A stretch of DNA of 44,622 bases from an uncultured Bacilli bacterium (GTDB lineage Bacteria > Bacillota_I > Bacilli_A > RF39 > UBA660): assembly GCA_934167695.1 (NCBI GenBank), contig CAKPLP010000011.1, forward strand, positions 1 to 44,622. The letters are read 5' to 3'. The position numbers were made by a program, and so were the translations under genes. Shown here one piece after another: positions 24,369 through 33,761 of this stretch (the first letter of the stretch is position 1; every line of letters starts with the position of its first letter). The notes under the pieces are model-generated. The model was not told the origin of the DNA, did no database searches, and worked only from the letters and a program-made list of their open reading frames with translations.

Positions 24369-26408
24369 TTACTTTTTCAATTCTTCTTTTGATGTAATCA
24401 TATCTAAGGTTGCTTCATTTATTGCATCATCTAATGTTTTTATATCATCTTCAATGATACTATATCCTACACCTGCTCCAAAGTCATGTGGTAGTTCTTT
24501 TAATTCTTTAAATAATTTTTTAGTATATGTTGCAACTTGTCTTTCGCTATATCCTACTAAATATATTAAAAATTCATTTCCATCAGTACGGATTATTTCA
24601 CTATTTTCTAGTTGAGTATTTACAAGGGTTGATGCTGCTTTGATTATTAGATTATCCCCTGCTTCATGGCCATAATTATCATTAATATATTTTACATTGT
24701 TTAAATCTACGATAACTATAGCTTGTGGATATACTTTACATTCTTCCCATTCAGGCATTTTTGCATTTAAGTAGTTTCTGTTTTTTAATGATGTAAGCAT
24801 ATCTGTATACTTATGACGATCTATTTTAGTTACTCTTTTCTTTTTACGTTTATGTTTTAAATGTAAGTATGTAAGAACAACTATAATAATTGGTACAAAA
24901 ATAATTAATAATACTACAATATATATACGTTCAAATGTAGCATCTTCTAATATTGATGCATGTAATGATTCTATTCCATTATTTCTATAATTATAGTAAG
25001 AATTAGTATTAATAATATAGTTAAATAAGTTATAGAAATCTTTATTATTAGATTTTACCATAAATTTATAATCATTCATCATAGTATCCATATATAGAAT
25101 TTCATAGTTTTTAAATACAGATTTATGATAAGTGTTATATATTTCTCTATCAACTACTATTAATTTATTTTTGGCATTTTTTGTTAAATCTTTTATTTCT
25201 TGAACTTTTTTAATATTACTACGAGAATTATTTTCAAAATAGTTATATAATGAATCATCACTTAACATAACAATTTCTTTGTCTTTTAAGCTTTCAAATG
25301 AGTTAATTATATAATTATCTTCTTGTTTACCTAGTACAACGTATTCCTCTACGAATGTTGATAATGTTGATAAGTATTTTTTATCTGTATAATTATAATA
25401 GTCAAAATAAATATCAATATCACCTTTTTCAATAGCTTTTTTTAGTTCTTTTTTATTTGAATACTTCTTATATTTAAATTCTATATTAGTAAGACGTGAT
25501 ACACGATCAATATATTCTCCAGCGATACCTTTTACTTTACCATTATATTTTACTTCGTATGGACTATTTTCTATATATCCATAAGTATATGTTTTTGACA
25601 TTAGTGATGCTTTTGATTTAGCACTTATGCTATTTTTTGTTAAATAGTAATTTAAATATGATTTGTTATATTCTTTTACATATTTTGTTGCTTTCCATTT
25701 TATATAATATTTTTTTACAATTTTATTTAATTCTTCATTTGAGTCACTAAGTGTTAAAACAATTTTTTTATTCATTTCAGTAAAATAATAATTAATTGAA
25801 TAAGAAGAATTAATAGTTTTATCTAAATACATTATATTTGGAATTATAATCATATTTACTTCGTTATTATCTAGTGCTTTATATAAATCATCTATATTTT
25901 CATAGGTTTTAAAGGATAAATTAGTACCTGATTTTAGATAATAACTTATTTCTTCTGAATCATTTTTAAATATACCAAATGTTTGATTCTTCATGTCTTT
26001 TATATGATTTATTCTTTGATAGTTTTTTCCTACGGCAATATAACTATCTTGAAATATTAATAAGTCATTGTTAGTTAATTTTGTGTCATTATCTAAAATT
26101 CTAATACGATAACTTCCTGTTGTAGGTGTTGATTCTTTTAAATATGGAATTTTATTAAATTCTAAATTTATATTTTTTTCAAAATCATTTATAAAATCAA
26201 AGAATACACCTTCACCGTTCATTCCATATAATGGATAATCATTTATTATTTCAAAGTCTGCAATTTTATCTTTATTATCTTCTACCCATTGTTTTTCTAC
26301 TACAGTTAAGGTAGTTGTCTTATCTTCCTTGTTGTAATATCGATAAACACCAATAAATGTTATAATGGCAATTATTATTGGAATTATTATTATTAGTTTT
26401 TTTTTCAT
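24369..26408 (-). CDS. Membrane GGDEF-domain protein with periplasmic-binding-protein-like sensor
   Basis: The 679-residue protein has an N-terminal anchor (about 3-21), a long extracellular region (about 25-490) with repeats resembling family 3 solute-binding domains (around 120-215 and 270-360), a second helix (about 497-517) and a cytosolic GGDEF domain (about 535-675). The active-site loop reads RTDGNEF (607-613), not R-x-GGDEF: the first Gly is Asp and the Asp is Asn. The domain also has YTDMLTSLKNRNYLN and NDNYGHEAGDNLI. It may be a diguanylate cyclase of altered activity or a sensor that only binds nucleotide. No EAL or PilZ protein is in the window. Confidence 0.85.
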   Translation of the reverse strand: MKKKLIIIIPIIIAIITFIGVYRYYNKEDKTTTLTVVEKQWVEDNKDKIADFEIINDYPLYGMNGEGVFFDFINDFEKNINLEFNKIPYLKESTPTTGSYRIRILDNDTKLTNNDLLIFQDSYIAVGKNYQRINHIKDMKNQTFGIFKNDSEEISYYLKSGTNLSFKTYENIDDLYKALDNNEVNMIIIPNIMYLDKTINSSYSINYYFTEMNKKIVLTLSDSNEELNKIVKKYYIKWKATKYVKEYNKSYLNYYLTKNSISAKSKASLMSKTYTYGYIENSPYEVKYNGKVKGIAGEYIDRVSRLTNIEFKYKKYSNKKELKKAIEKGDIDIYFDYYNYTDKKYLSTLSTFVEEYVVLGKQEDNYIINSFESLKDKEIVMLSDDSLYNYFENNSRSNIKKVQEIKDLTKNAKNKLIVVDREIYNTYHKSVFKNYEILYMDTMMNDYKFMVKSNNKDFYNLFNYIINTNSYYNYRNNGIESLHASILEDATFERIYIVVLLIIFVPIIIVVLTYLHLKHKRKKKRVTKIDRHKYTDMLTSLKNRNYLNAKMPEWEECKVYPQAIVIVDLNNVKYINDNYGHEAGDNLIIKAASTLVNTQLENSEIIRTDGNEFLIYLVGYSERQVATYTKKLFKELKELPHDFGAGVGYSIIEDDIKTLDDAINEATLDMITSKEELKK

Positions 26409-26416
26409 GTTTACTC

Positions 26417-26872
26417 CTACCTATCTAATGTCCATGTAAAACCACTTCTATTATGATGGCAATATCCAATTATAGGAAAGCTAGCGTCATCTGTTGTTTT
26501 ACTTATAAATACTTGAACATCATAGAATTTTTTTTCATTTTCTGATAATTTTTCTATTACTTTATCTGTCAATGATTTAGCATCATCTCTTGTAACATCA
26601 TCATTTAATGTTATTTCTACATTTATTATTTTTCCTTGTGTAGATACTTTTACACTTTTTGTTTTATTTAATGATTCTACATTGTTTTTAATCTCAGATT
26701 TTTTTGAAGATGTAATTTTATTACTTTCAATTCCCTCTAGACGATCTCCGTAAATAGCCTCATTATCACTTGTAAAGTTTGTTAATAGTTTTAAACCTAA
26801 TACTATTAGTAATACTACACATAATACTATTACAATAAGTATTTTTTTATTATTTTGTTTATTAGTTCTCAT
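26417..26872 (-). CDS. Unidentified small membrane-anchored protein
   Basis: The 151-residue protein has one N-terminal anchor helix (about 10-27, ILIVIVLCVVLLIVLGLKLL) and an extracellular domain with a ferredoxin-like alternation of strands and helices (VESLNKTKSVKVSTQG, IINVEITLNDDVTRDDAKSL, KFYDVQVFISKT). It ends with GYCHHNRSGFTWTLDR. It heads the operon that continues with the GGDEF protein (8-nt gap) and YihY, so it may help that sensor; this is context only. Confidence 0.55.
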   Translation of the reverse strand: MRTNKQNNKKILIVIVLCVVLLIVLGLKLLTNFTSDNEAIYGDRLEGIESNKITSSKKSEIKNNVESLNKTKSVKVSTQGKIINVEITLNDDVTRDDAKSLTDKVIEKLSENEKKFYDVQVFISKTTDDASFPIIGYCHHNRSGFTWTLDR

Positions 26873-26898
26873 TCTTTCAACTCCCTAGTATATTATAT

Positions 26899-26927
26899 AT
26901 TATACACCATGTGGTTTACATAATCAA
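26899..26927 (-). promoter_or_regulatory. Promoter for the 26417-GGDEF-yihY operon
   Basis: TTGATT (26927-26922) and TATAAT (26904-26899) are 17 bp apart on the minus strand, with TG right before the -10 (extended -10). It lies between the gatB stop and the first gene of the operon. Confidence 0.75.
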
Positions 26928-26928
26928 T

Positions 26929-28356
26929 TTATTTTGAACCTAGTTTCTGTTTTAATAAATTACTTGCTAAAAGTGGATCAGCGCTTCCTTTTGTTTCTTT
27001 CATTACTTGTCCCATAAGGTATTTTAAAGCACGATCATGACCACTTAGATAGTCATCGACACTTTCTTTATTATTTTCTATTACTTTTTCAATAATACTA
27101 TCTAGTAGTGAATCATCTGTAATATTTGAGATGTTTTTTTCAGTGATAATATCTTCAATAGATTTATCTGTTTCTAATATATCTGTTAATATATCTTTTA
27201 CATTTTTACTAGTTAGACTTCTATTTGAAGTTTTTTCTACAAGTGTTATAAATTTTTCAGTAGTTAGTTTAGTATCTTCTAACTTTATATTCTTTTTATT
27301 TAAATATGATGAAATATCTCCTAAAAGGAGATTACATGCTGTCTGAAAATCTAGGTTTGTATCTAAAAATTTATTTAGAAAATCACTAAGTTCTCTATGT
27401 GTAATAATTTTTTCGGCATTTACTTTAGAAACATTTTTAGACTCATATATATTTCTTCTTTCATCTGGCAACATTGGTATTGTTTTTTGAACATTTTCAA
27501 TCATTTCATCAGTTAAATATATATATGGTATGTCTGGTTCTGGAAAATAACGATAGTCATTTCCGGTTTCTTTTATACGCATTAAGACAGTATCATTTAA
27601 TTTAGAGTCGAATCTTCTTGTTTGTTCTTTAAATGTTTCATTGTTATCATATAGTTTTTGTTGGCGAATAATTTCTTTTTCTATACTTAATTTAACATTA
27701 CTAATAGAACCAATATTTTTTATTTCAACTTTTGTACCATATGGTGATGTTATATTTGGTCTTATAGAAACATTGGCATCGCATCTCATTGATCCTTCTT
27801 CCATTTTACAGTCAGAAATATCTGCATAAAGAAGTGTTTCTCTTAATTTTTCAATATATAATTTTGCTTCTTCACTTGATGAAATACATGGTTTTGTTAC
27901 TATTTCTATTAATGGTACTCCTGCTCTATTAAAATCTAATAATGTTACATCTTTTCTATGTGCACTTTTACAAGTATCTTCTTCAATATGCATTTCTTCT
28001 ATTTCTATTTTTTTCTTTTTTCCATCTATTTCTATTTCAACGTATCCATCATAACCAATAGGAGTTCTACTTTGAGTAATTTGATAATTTTTTGGATTAT
28101 CTGGATAAAAATAATTTTTTCTATCAAAATGCATTTCTTTTCTTATTTTACAGTTAAGAATGGTAGCTGCTTTTATTCCAATATTTATAACTTCACCATT
28201 TACTGTTGGTAATGTTCCGGGGTAACCTAGGTCTACAACATTTGTTAATGTATTAGCTCCTAGACCATAGCCATTTTTTGAATTTGAAAATATTTTACTA
28301 TTTGTTTTTAATTCAACATGGACTTCAATACCTATTGTTGGAATATATTTAGTCAT
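26929..28356 (-). CDS. gatB: Asp-tRNA(Asn)/Glu-tRNA(Gln) amidotransferase subunit B
   Basis: The 475-residue protein has the GatB kinase core (IGIEVHVELKTNSKIF at the start, DRKNYFYPDNPKNYQITQ, IEEDTCKS, PLIEIVTKP, SMRCDANVSI) and the C-terminal YqeY-like tail domain ending in GQVMKETKGSADP. With GatA and GatC it converts mischarged Glu-tRNA(Gln) or Asp-tRNA(Asn) by ATP-dependent amidation. ATG 28356 has an AAGGA site 10 nt upstream; a GTG at 28365 does not. It overlaps the gatA stop. Confidence 0.96.
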   Translation of the reverse strand: MTKYIPTIGIEVHVELKTNSKIFSNSKNGYGLGANTLTNVVDLGYPGTLPTVNGEVINIGIKAATILNCKIRKEMHFDRKNYFYPDNPKNYQITQSRTPIGYDGYVEIEIDGKKKKIEIEEMHIEEDTCKSAHRKDVTLLDFNRAGVPLIEIVTKPCISSSEEAKLYIEKLRETLLYADISDCKMEEGSMRCDANVSIRPNITSPYGTKVEIKNIGSISNVKLSIEKEIIRQQKLYDNNETFKEQTRRFDSKLNDTVLMRIKETGNDYRYFPEPDIPYIYLTDEMIENVQKTIPMLPDERRNIYESKNVSKVNAEKIITHRELSDFLNKFLDTNLDFQTACNLLLGDISSYLNKKNIKLEDTKLTTEKFITLVEKTSNRSLTSKNVKDILTDILETDKSIEDIITEKNISNITDDSLLDSIIEKVIENNKESVDDYLSGHDRALKYLMGQVMKETKGSADPLLASNLLKQKLGSK

Positions 28357-29809
28357 TTTTATCACATCCTTCAGGTATTAAATTTAAATTTAATTCTTTT
28401 TCAATAAAACTACCTAGTTTATATATAGTAGCCTCATCAAATGGTTTACCAATAATATGCATACCTATTGGCATTTTATCATTGGAGAAGCCTACTGGTA
28501 TACTCATTGCTGGTAATCCTGCCATATTTACAGGGATTACTAAAACATCATCCATAAAACTTTTTAAAGGATCATCCATTGGATCTGATAAGTTATAGGC
28601 TGTTGTTGTTGTTGTAGGACCTATTATTAAGTCATATTTTTCAAACTTTTCTATGAAACTTTTTCTAATATCACTTCGGATAGATAAAGCTTTATTATAG
28701 TAAGTTTTAGCATTTTCACCACTTAGTAAATATGATCCTACCATAATACGTCTTTTTACTTCTTTACCAAAGCCTTCTTCACGAGTACCATAATATAAAT
28801 CTTCTATATTTTCAGGATTTTCCTTTGCGTGGCCATATCTAATTCCATCAAATCTGGCAAGGTTTGAACTTGCCTCACCCATTGCAATTATTTGGTAAAG
28901 TGTTACAGCATTTTCAATATAGTTTATATCAATATAATCTACAGTGGCACCTTTTTCTTTTAGAAGATTAATTATTTCATCTATTTTACTTCTAATTTCA
29001 GAGGAAACAATATCACTCATAAAATAGTTTGGTACAGCTATTTTCATGCCTTTAATATCTTCTCCAATTAATCTTGTAAAGTCCTCTATTTCTCTTTTTG
29101 AGGATGTTAAGTCTTTTTCATCTCTACCTATTAAGGCATTAAGTAATAAAGCATTCTCATATACATTTCTAGTCATTGGCCCTATAGCATCTAGGCTTGA
29201 TGCAAAGGCAATTAAACCATATCTGGAAATTCTACCATAAGTTGGCTTCATACCTACTATTCCACAATAGCTAGCTGGTTGTCTTATACTTCCTCCAGTA
29301 TCACTTCCTAATGCTAATGGAACTAATCTTGCAGATATTGCAGTAGCGCTTCCACCACTTGATCCTCCTGATATTTTTTGTGTATTCCATGGATTATGAG
29401 GGGCTTTAAAGTAACTAGTTCTACTAGAAGAACCCATTGCAAATTCATCCATATTAGTTTTACCAATGATAATCATATTTTTTTCTTTTATTTTTGTTAC
29501 AACTTCAGCATCATATATTGGAATAAAATTATCTAATATGTGTGATGCACAAGTAGTTCTTAAATCTTTTGTAACAATATTATCTTTTACAGCAATAGGT
29601 ATTCCAAATAAAATATTATCTGGTTTTACTTTTTCTAATTTTTTAGCTTGCTCTATTGCTTGTTCTTTATTTAAAGTTATGAATGCATTTAATGAGGTAT
29701 TGTTTTCTATTCTTTCAAATGATTCTTCTACTAAATCAAGAGGAGTTATCTCCTTATTTATTAACATTTTATTTATTTCTATAAGACTTTTATCTAAATA
29801 TCTACTCAT
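28349..29809 (-). CDS. gatA: Asp-tRNA(Asn)/Glu-tRNA(Gln) amidotransferase subunit A
   Basis: The 486-residue amidase-signature protein frees ammonia from glutamine for the GatB step. The catalytic Ser-cisSer-Lys system is visible: Lys in IAVKDNI near residue 75 and the Ser pair in ISGGSSGGSA and GSDTGGSIRQPASYCG. Length is typical (about 485). The start overlaps the gatC stop by 8 nt, as expected for a tightly coupled gatCAB operon. Confidence 0.96.
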   Translation of the reverse strand: MSRYLDKSLIEINKMLINKEITPLDLVEESFERIENNTSLNAFITLNKEQAIEQAKKLEKVKPDNILFGIPIAVKDNIVTKDLRTTCASHILDNFIPIYDAEVVTKIKEKNMIIIGKTNMDEFAMGSSSRTSYFKAPHNPWNTQKISGGSSGGSATAISARLVPLALGSDTGGSIRQPASYCGIVGMKPTYGRISRYGLIAFASSLDAIGPMTRNVYENALLLNALIGRDEKDLTSSKREIEDFTRLIGEDIKGMKIAVPNYFMSDIVSSEIRSKIDEIINLLKEKGATVDYIDINYIENAVTLYQIIAMGEASSNLARFDGIRYGHAKENPENIEDLYYGTREEGFGKEVKRRIMVGSYLLSGENAKTYYNKALSIRSDIRKSFIEKFEKYDLIIGPTTTTTAYNLSDPMDDPLKSFMDDVLVIPVNMAGLPAMSIPVGFSNDKMPIGMHIIGKPFDEATIYKLGSFIEKELNLNLIPEGCDKND

Positions 29810-30098
29810 TTATAACCACCGGCACTTCTATATAATTTCCACTATGACGTGGTACATTTTTTAATATTTCTGTTGGATTTAACATTTCTCCTATGGAATC
29901 ATCTCTCATAACACACTTTTCTTCTGTAGGAGAAATTAGTATTTCATCATCGTAATCTTTTACATTATCTATTTTCTCCACTTCATTTAATAGTTTTTTT
30001 AATTCTATTTGATATGTTTCTATTTCATTTTCATTTATTCTTATTTTAGCAAGTTCTGCAACATGTAATACTTCATCACGTGTTAATTTATCAGACAT
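29802..30098 (-). CDS. gatC: Asp-tRNA(Asn)/Glu-tRNA(Gln) amidotransferase subunit C
   Basis: The 98-residue protein has the GatC pattern: a helical half with VLHVAELAKIRINENEIETY and KKLLNEVEKIDNV, then a C-terminal strap with a MRDDS and a P-x-H-S-G-N-Y-IEVP end. It stabilises the GatA-GatB complex. An AGGAGGGAC site precedes the ATG. First gene of the gatCAB operon. Confidence 0.93.
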   Translation of the reverse strand: MSDKLTRDEVLHVAELAKIRINENEIETYQIELKKLLNEVEKIDNVKDYDDEILISPTEEKCVMRDDSIGEMLNPTEILKNVPRHSGNYIEVPVVINE

Positions 30099-30177
30099 TA
30101 TAGTCCCTCCTAACTGTAGATTATTGTATCACGATTATAATGATTTTTAAAGTAAAAAGTATCTTATACTTAATTAT

Positions 30178-30203
30178 AAAAACACCTACTATTTTAGGTG
30201 TTT
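30178..30203 (-). terminator. Terminator after the 30210 gene
   Basis: An 8-bp stem (AAACACCT at 30180-30187 with AGGTGTTT at 30196-30203) and an 8-nt loop are followed by five T in all on the minus strand. It separates this gene from gatC. Confidence 0.75.
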
Positions 30204-30209
30204 CATTTA

Positions 30210-30935
30210 TTATTTCATATAGCAATTTTTAATATATAGTTTGGTTGATGTATCTTTCTTATAATTGTATAAGGTTCCTACTATTTTTATGTTATCATTT
30301 TTCTTGTAATTTTTATTATTGATAGCATTACAAATTACTTTTGTTGTGTATTTGTCTTCTTCATCTTTATACAATAATATTAATTTATCATCTTTGTTTT
30401 CTTGGACAGTTCCTTTTATTTCTAAATATTTATTCATATATTTTTCCAATGAATTTGCAAAATTATTATTAAAGTCTAAAGCTAAATCTAGAGTGGTTGT
30501 TTTTATTGGTGTAATGTCATATTTTAATGACCATGAACCTACGACGGTATCCTTTCGACCATTTTTTTGATTATATTTAATTACTTTATAACCAATACCA
30601 TAATAAACTTTGGTTCCGCCATCATTATATGTCTTCGTTTTTATTGCAAAATATGGTCCATTTCCTGTTCTTGTTAAAATTATGACATCTGTAGAAATAA
30701 GAACTGCTAAGAATATTACTACTATTAGTAAAATATTTACTATTTTATTTATGTTTTTTATATCGTGTATATCAAATTTCTTTTTTTCTGTTGGTTCTGG
30801 TTCATTTTGTATATCTTCTTGTTTTTCTTCTATTTCATCATACTCATCTGGTTCTTCTTCTAATTTGAAGAGATCTTCATTATCATCTTCAGTTTTAATA
30901 GTTAAATCAGGTATTTTATCCTTATTCCAAAACAT
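30210..30935 (-). CDS. Unidentified membrane protein with acidic cytosolic start and OB-fold-like extracellular end
   Basis: The 241-residue protein has an acidic, low-complexity cytosolic part (about 1-60, rich in Asp/Glu), one membrane helix (about 67-90), then an extracellular domain containing GPYFAIKTKTYNDGGTKVYY and GSWSLKYDI. Its last 70 residues (YLEIKGTVQENKDDKLILLY, VICNAINN, NIKIVGTLYN) look like an OB fold of the tRNA_anti-like type. I do not know its function. AAGGGGGAG precedes the ATG. It lies 64 nt downstream of ligA. Confidence 0.55.
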   Translation of the reverse strand: MFWNKDKIPDLTIKTEDDNEDLFKLEEEPDEYDEIEEKQEDIQNEPEPTEKKKFDIHDIKNINKIVNILLIVVIFLAVLISTDVIILTRTGNGPYFAIKTKTYNDGGTKVYYGIGYKVIKYNQKNGRKDTVVGSWSLKYDITPIKTTTLDLALDFNNNFANSLEKYMNKYLEIKGTVQENKDDKLILLYKDEEDKYTTKVICNAINNKNYKKNDNIKIVGTLYNYKKDTSTKLYIKNCYMK

Positions 30936-30999
30936 ATAACTCCCCCTTAAGTGAATGTATTATAACATATTTTTCAATTTTTGTCTACTAAACAAAATG

Positions 31000-32994
31000 T
31001 TATATACTTTCTATTTTATCTTTAAATTCTTTTTCAGTTAATATTGGAATATTTAATTCTTTGGCCTTTTCATATTTCTTCCCCGGATTTTCTCCTACTA
31101 TTACAGCATTTGTTTTTTTAGAAACTGATTCTGATGTTTTTCCTCCAAATGATTCTATTATTTCTTTGGCCTCTTCTCTTGTATATAAAACTAAACTTCC
31201 GGTTAATACAAATGTCTTACCAGTAAAAAATTCATTTTGAATAATTTTTTTACCTAAATAATCCATATTTAGACCATATTTTTTTAATTTATCTATAATT
31301 ATTTTATTTTTTTCTGTAGAAAAGTAATCTTTTATACTTTTAGCAATTATTTCTCCTATATCTCTTATTTTGGTTAATTCTTCATACTCTGCATTTATTA
31401 AGTTATCTAATGTATGATAGTAACTTGCCAATATTTTTGCAGTTTTACTTCCTACATGTGGTATTCCTAAACCAAATATTAGTTTTTCTAGAGAATTTTC
31501 TTTACTCTTTTCAACTGCTTCTAATAGTTTATTAATCGATTTATCTCCATAACCTTCAAGTCTAGTTAAGTCTTCTCTATGACTTTGTAGTAAATAAATA
31601 TCTGGAATATCACAAATATAACCAATATTAAAGAAGTCTTCTATTATTTTATCTCCTAAACCTTCAATATTCATAGCATCTCTACTAGCAAAGTGAATTA
31701 GACCCTCTATTTTTCTAGATGGGCAATGTTCATTTGGACAGAAATAGTCTACTTGTTCGTTCTTTTTTACTAGTGTTGTTTTACAAATAGGACATTCTTT
31801 AATCATTACAAAATCTTTTTCTTCTCCTGTCCTTCTATCTTTCTTTGCTTCAATAACTTCTGGGATAACATCTCCAGCTTTTCTTATTGAAACAATATCT
31901 CCTATTTTTAAGTTTTTTTCTTTTACATAATCTTCATTATGTAGGGTTGCTCTTGAAATTGTAGAACCCATTACAATAACTGGATCTAATACAGCATTGG
32001 GAGTTATTTGACCTGTTCTACCTACGGTGAAAACTATGTCTTGTAATTTTGTTAAAACTTCTTCTGCTGGGAATTTGTAAGCAGTTGCCCATTTTGGATA
32101 TTTAGCTGTAAACCCTAATGCTGTTTGCTGTGATAAATCATTTACTTTAATTACAATTCCATCAATATCGTATGGGATTTCATCTCTTGTAGCTGTTTTT
32201 TCATTAATAAAGTTTAATACTTCATTAATATTATTTGTTAATCTATTATTTGGGTTTACCTTAAATCCTAAGTCTTTCATAAATTCTAAAGCTTCTATAT
32301 GTGTTTTTATATTATAATCTTCTGGATTTGGTAAATGGTATATATAAGAGTCCAAACCTCTTTTTGCTGCTATTTTGCTATCTAATTGTCTTATTGAACC
32401 TGCGGCAGCATTTCTTGCATTTCTAAGTGGTTTTTCGCCATTTTTTATTCGTTCATTATTTACTTTTTTTAGAGTTTCTTTACTCATAAAAATTTCTCCA
32501 CGAACTTCTATGTCAATTTTTTCTTTTAATGTTAGTGGTATTGATTTTATGGTTTTAACATTATGAGTAATATCTTCTCCAACAGTACCATCACCACGAG
32601 TAGCTGCACGTACTAATTTTCCTTCTTTATATAATAAAGAAACAGAAAGTCCATCAATTTTTAATTCACAGACATACTTTGGATTTATACCTTCTTTTTT
32701 AATTCTTTCATCAAAATCAATAACTTCACTTTCTGAAAAGACATCACTTAATGATAACATTGGTTTTTCGTGAGTAACTTTTTGAAAGTTTTCTATTATT
32801 TCTCCTCCAACTCTTTTGGTTGGTGAATCATCTTTTGAAAATTCTGGATATTTTTTTTCTAAGTCTTCTAACTCCCTTAGATATTTATCATATTCCTGAT
32901 CGGTTATTGTAGGATCATCTTTTACATAATAATTATAATTTGCCTCATTTAGTATATTTGTTAATTCTTGTACTCTTTTTTCTATATCAGTCAT
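31000..32994 (-). CDS. ligA: NAD-dependent DNA ligase LigA
   Basis: The 664-residue protein seals nicks in replication and repair. Domains in order: Ia/adenylation with the active Lys in ELKIDGLS (Lys about 112), OB fold, a four-Cys zinc finger (CPICKTTL and FCPNEHCPSR), helix-hairpin-helix repeats, and a C-terminal BRCT domain (GKTFVLTGSL, PGKKYEKAKELNI). ATG 32994 is chosen because GGTGAT, matching the anti-SD, lies 4 nt upstream; an upstream ATG at 33006 is less well placed. Length is typical (about 670). Confidence 0.97.
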   Translation of the reverse strand: MTDIEKRVQELTNILNEANYNYYVKDDPTITDQEYDKYLRELEDLEKKYPEFSKDDSPTKRVGGEIIENFQKVTHEKPMLSLSDVFSESEVIDFDERIKKEGINPKYVCELKIDGLSVSLLYKEGKLVRAATRGDGTVGEDITHNVKTIKSIPLTLKEKIDIEVRGEIFMSKETLKKVNNERIKNGEKPLRNARNAAAGSIRQLDSKIAAKRGLDSYIYHLPNPEDYNIKTHIEALEFMKDLGFKVNPNNRLTNNINEVLNFINEKTATRDEIPYDIDGIVIKVNDLSQQTALGFTAKYPKWATAYKFPAEEVLTKLQDIVFTVGRTGQITPNAVLDPVIVMGSTISRATLHNEDYVKEKNLKIGDIVSIRKAGDVIPEVIEAKKDRRTGEEKDFVMIKECPICKTTLVKKNEQVDYFCPNEHCPSRKIEGLIHFASRDAMNIEGLGDKIIEDFFNIGYICDIPDIYLLQSHREDLTRLEGYGDKSINKLLEAVEKSKENSLEKLIFGLGIPHVGSKTAKILASYYHTLDNLINAEYEELTKIRDIGEIIAKSIKDYFSTEKNKIIIDKLKKYGLNMDYLGKKIIQNEFFTGKTFVLTGSLVLYTREEAKEIIESFGGKTSESVSKKTNAVIVGENPGKKYEKAKELNIPILTEKEFKDKIESI

Positions 32995-33010
32995 TTTTAT
33001 CACCATATTT

Positions 33011-33016
33011 ATTATA
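33011..33016 (-). promoter_or_regulatory. Extended -10 element upstream of ligA
   Basis: TATAAT at 33016-33011 on the minus strand is preceded by TGG (extended -10). No convincing -35 is seen 17 bp upstream. It overlaps the region just after the BI-1 terminator. Confidence 0.4.
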
Positions 33017-33050
33017 CCAAAATATAAAATATTTTTATAGTTTTATAAAA

Positions 33051-33078
33051 AAAATATAGATAGCTAATACTATCTATA
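33051..33078 (-). terminator. Terminator after the Bax-inhibitor-1 gene
   Basis: A 9-bp perfect stem (TATAGATAG at 33055-33063 with CTATCTATA at 33070-33078) and a 6-nt loop are followed by a T-run on the minus strand. It ends the pcrA-to-BI-1 operon. Confidence 0.75.
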
Positions 33079-33083
33079 CTTAA

Positions 33084-33728
33084 TTAATTATCTTTTGCTT
33101 TTCCAAATAATCTTAGTAAATCTACGAATATATTAATAAAATCAAGATATAGTTGGAATGCGCCATATATTGGTCCTGCTTCTTCATTATATGCTGTTAA
33201 CATTTCTACTTTTTTCATATCATAAATTATGTAACCTAGAAATAATAATACTGATATTACTGTTATAATTAAATCTAGTGATTCAATATTTAAAAACATA
33301 TTAATTATAGTGATGATTATTATTGCAAATAATGCCATAAATAGAAATGAAGACCATGATGATATATCTTTCTTAGTTGTGTATCCTATTAATGCAAAAA
33401 TCCCAAATACAATCGCTGCAACTAAAAATACAAGCATAATTGATGTAAGTTGGTATGCAATAAAAATTGTAGAGAATGTCAATCCTGTTATAAATGAATA
33501 TAACAAGTAACATATTGTAGCAGTTGTTTTACTCATATTAGATAATTTTAGTGAGAAGAAAATGGCAATTCCAAGTTCTAAAATTATTAAAATTAAATAA
33601 CTTCCTCCTGTAAGTATTTTTGCTACTAAATCTAGGTTTAATGATAAGGAATATCCTGTTAAAAATGTTACTAATAAACCTATAAAAAGCCATGTAAATA
33701 CTTTAGGATATAATTCATTTTTACTCAT
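33084..33728 (-). CDS. Bax inhibitor-1 (BI-1/YccA) family membrane protein
   Basis: The 214-residue protein has seven predicted helices. It fits the BI-1/YccA family: VFTWLFIGLLVTFLTGYS near the start, SFITGLTFSTIF, and a C-terminal GYIIYDMKKVEML then FQLYLDFINIFVDLLRLFG, the family's typical end. Characterised members are pH-sensitive calcium leak channels or interact with membrane proteases. An AAAGGAGGG site precedes the ATG. It lies 33 nt after the previous gene in the same direction. Confidence 0.9.
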   Translation of the reverse strand: MSKNELYPKVFTWLFIGLLVTFLTGYSLSLNLDLVAKILTGGSYLILIILELGIAIFFSLKLSNMSKTTATICYLLYSFITGLTFSTIFIAYQLTSIMLVFLVAAIVFGIFALIGYTTKKDISSWSSFLFMALFAIIIITIINMFLNIESLDLIITVISVLLFLGYIIYDMKKVEMLTAYNEEAGPIYGAFQLYLDFINIFVDLLRLFGKAKDN

Positions 33729-33761
33729 TATTTTCCCTCCTTTACTATATTATAAGATATA

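Noticed and set aside
30319..30939. Two antisense ORFs (83 and 109 codons) opposite the unidentified membrane gene
   Set aside because: They are low-complexity Ser/Val-rich translations of the acidic stretch and its neighbours; the minus-strand frame has the ribosome site, promoter context and terminator.
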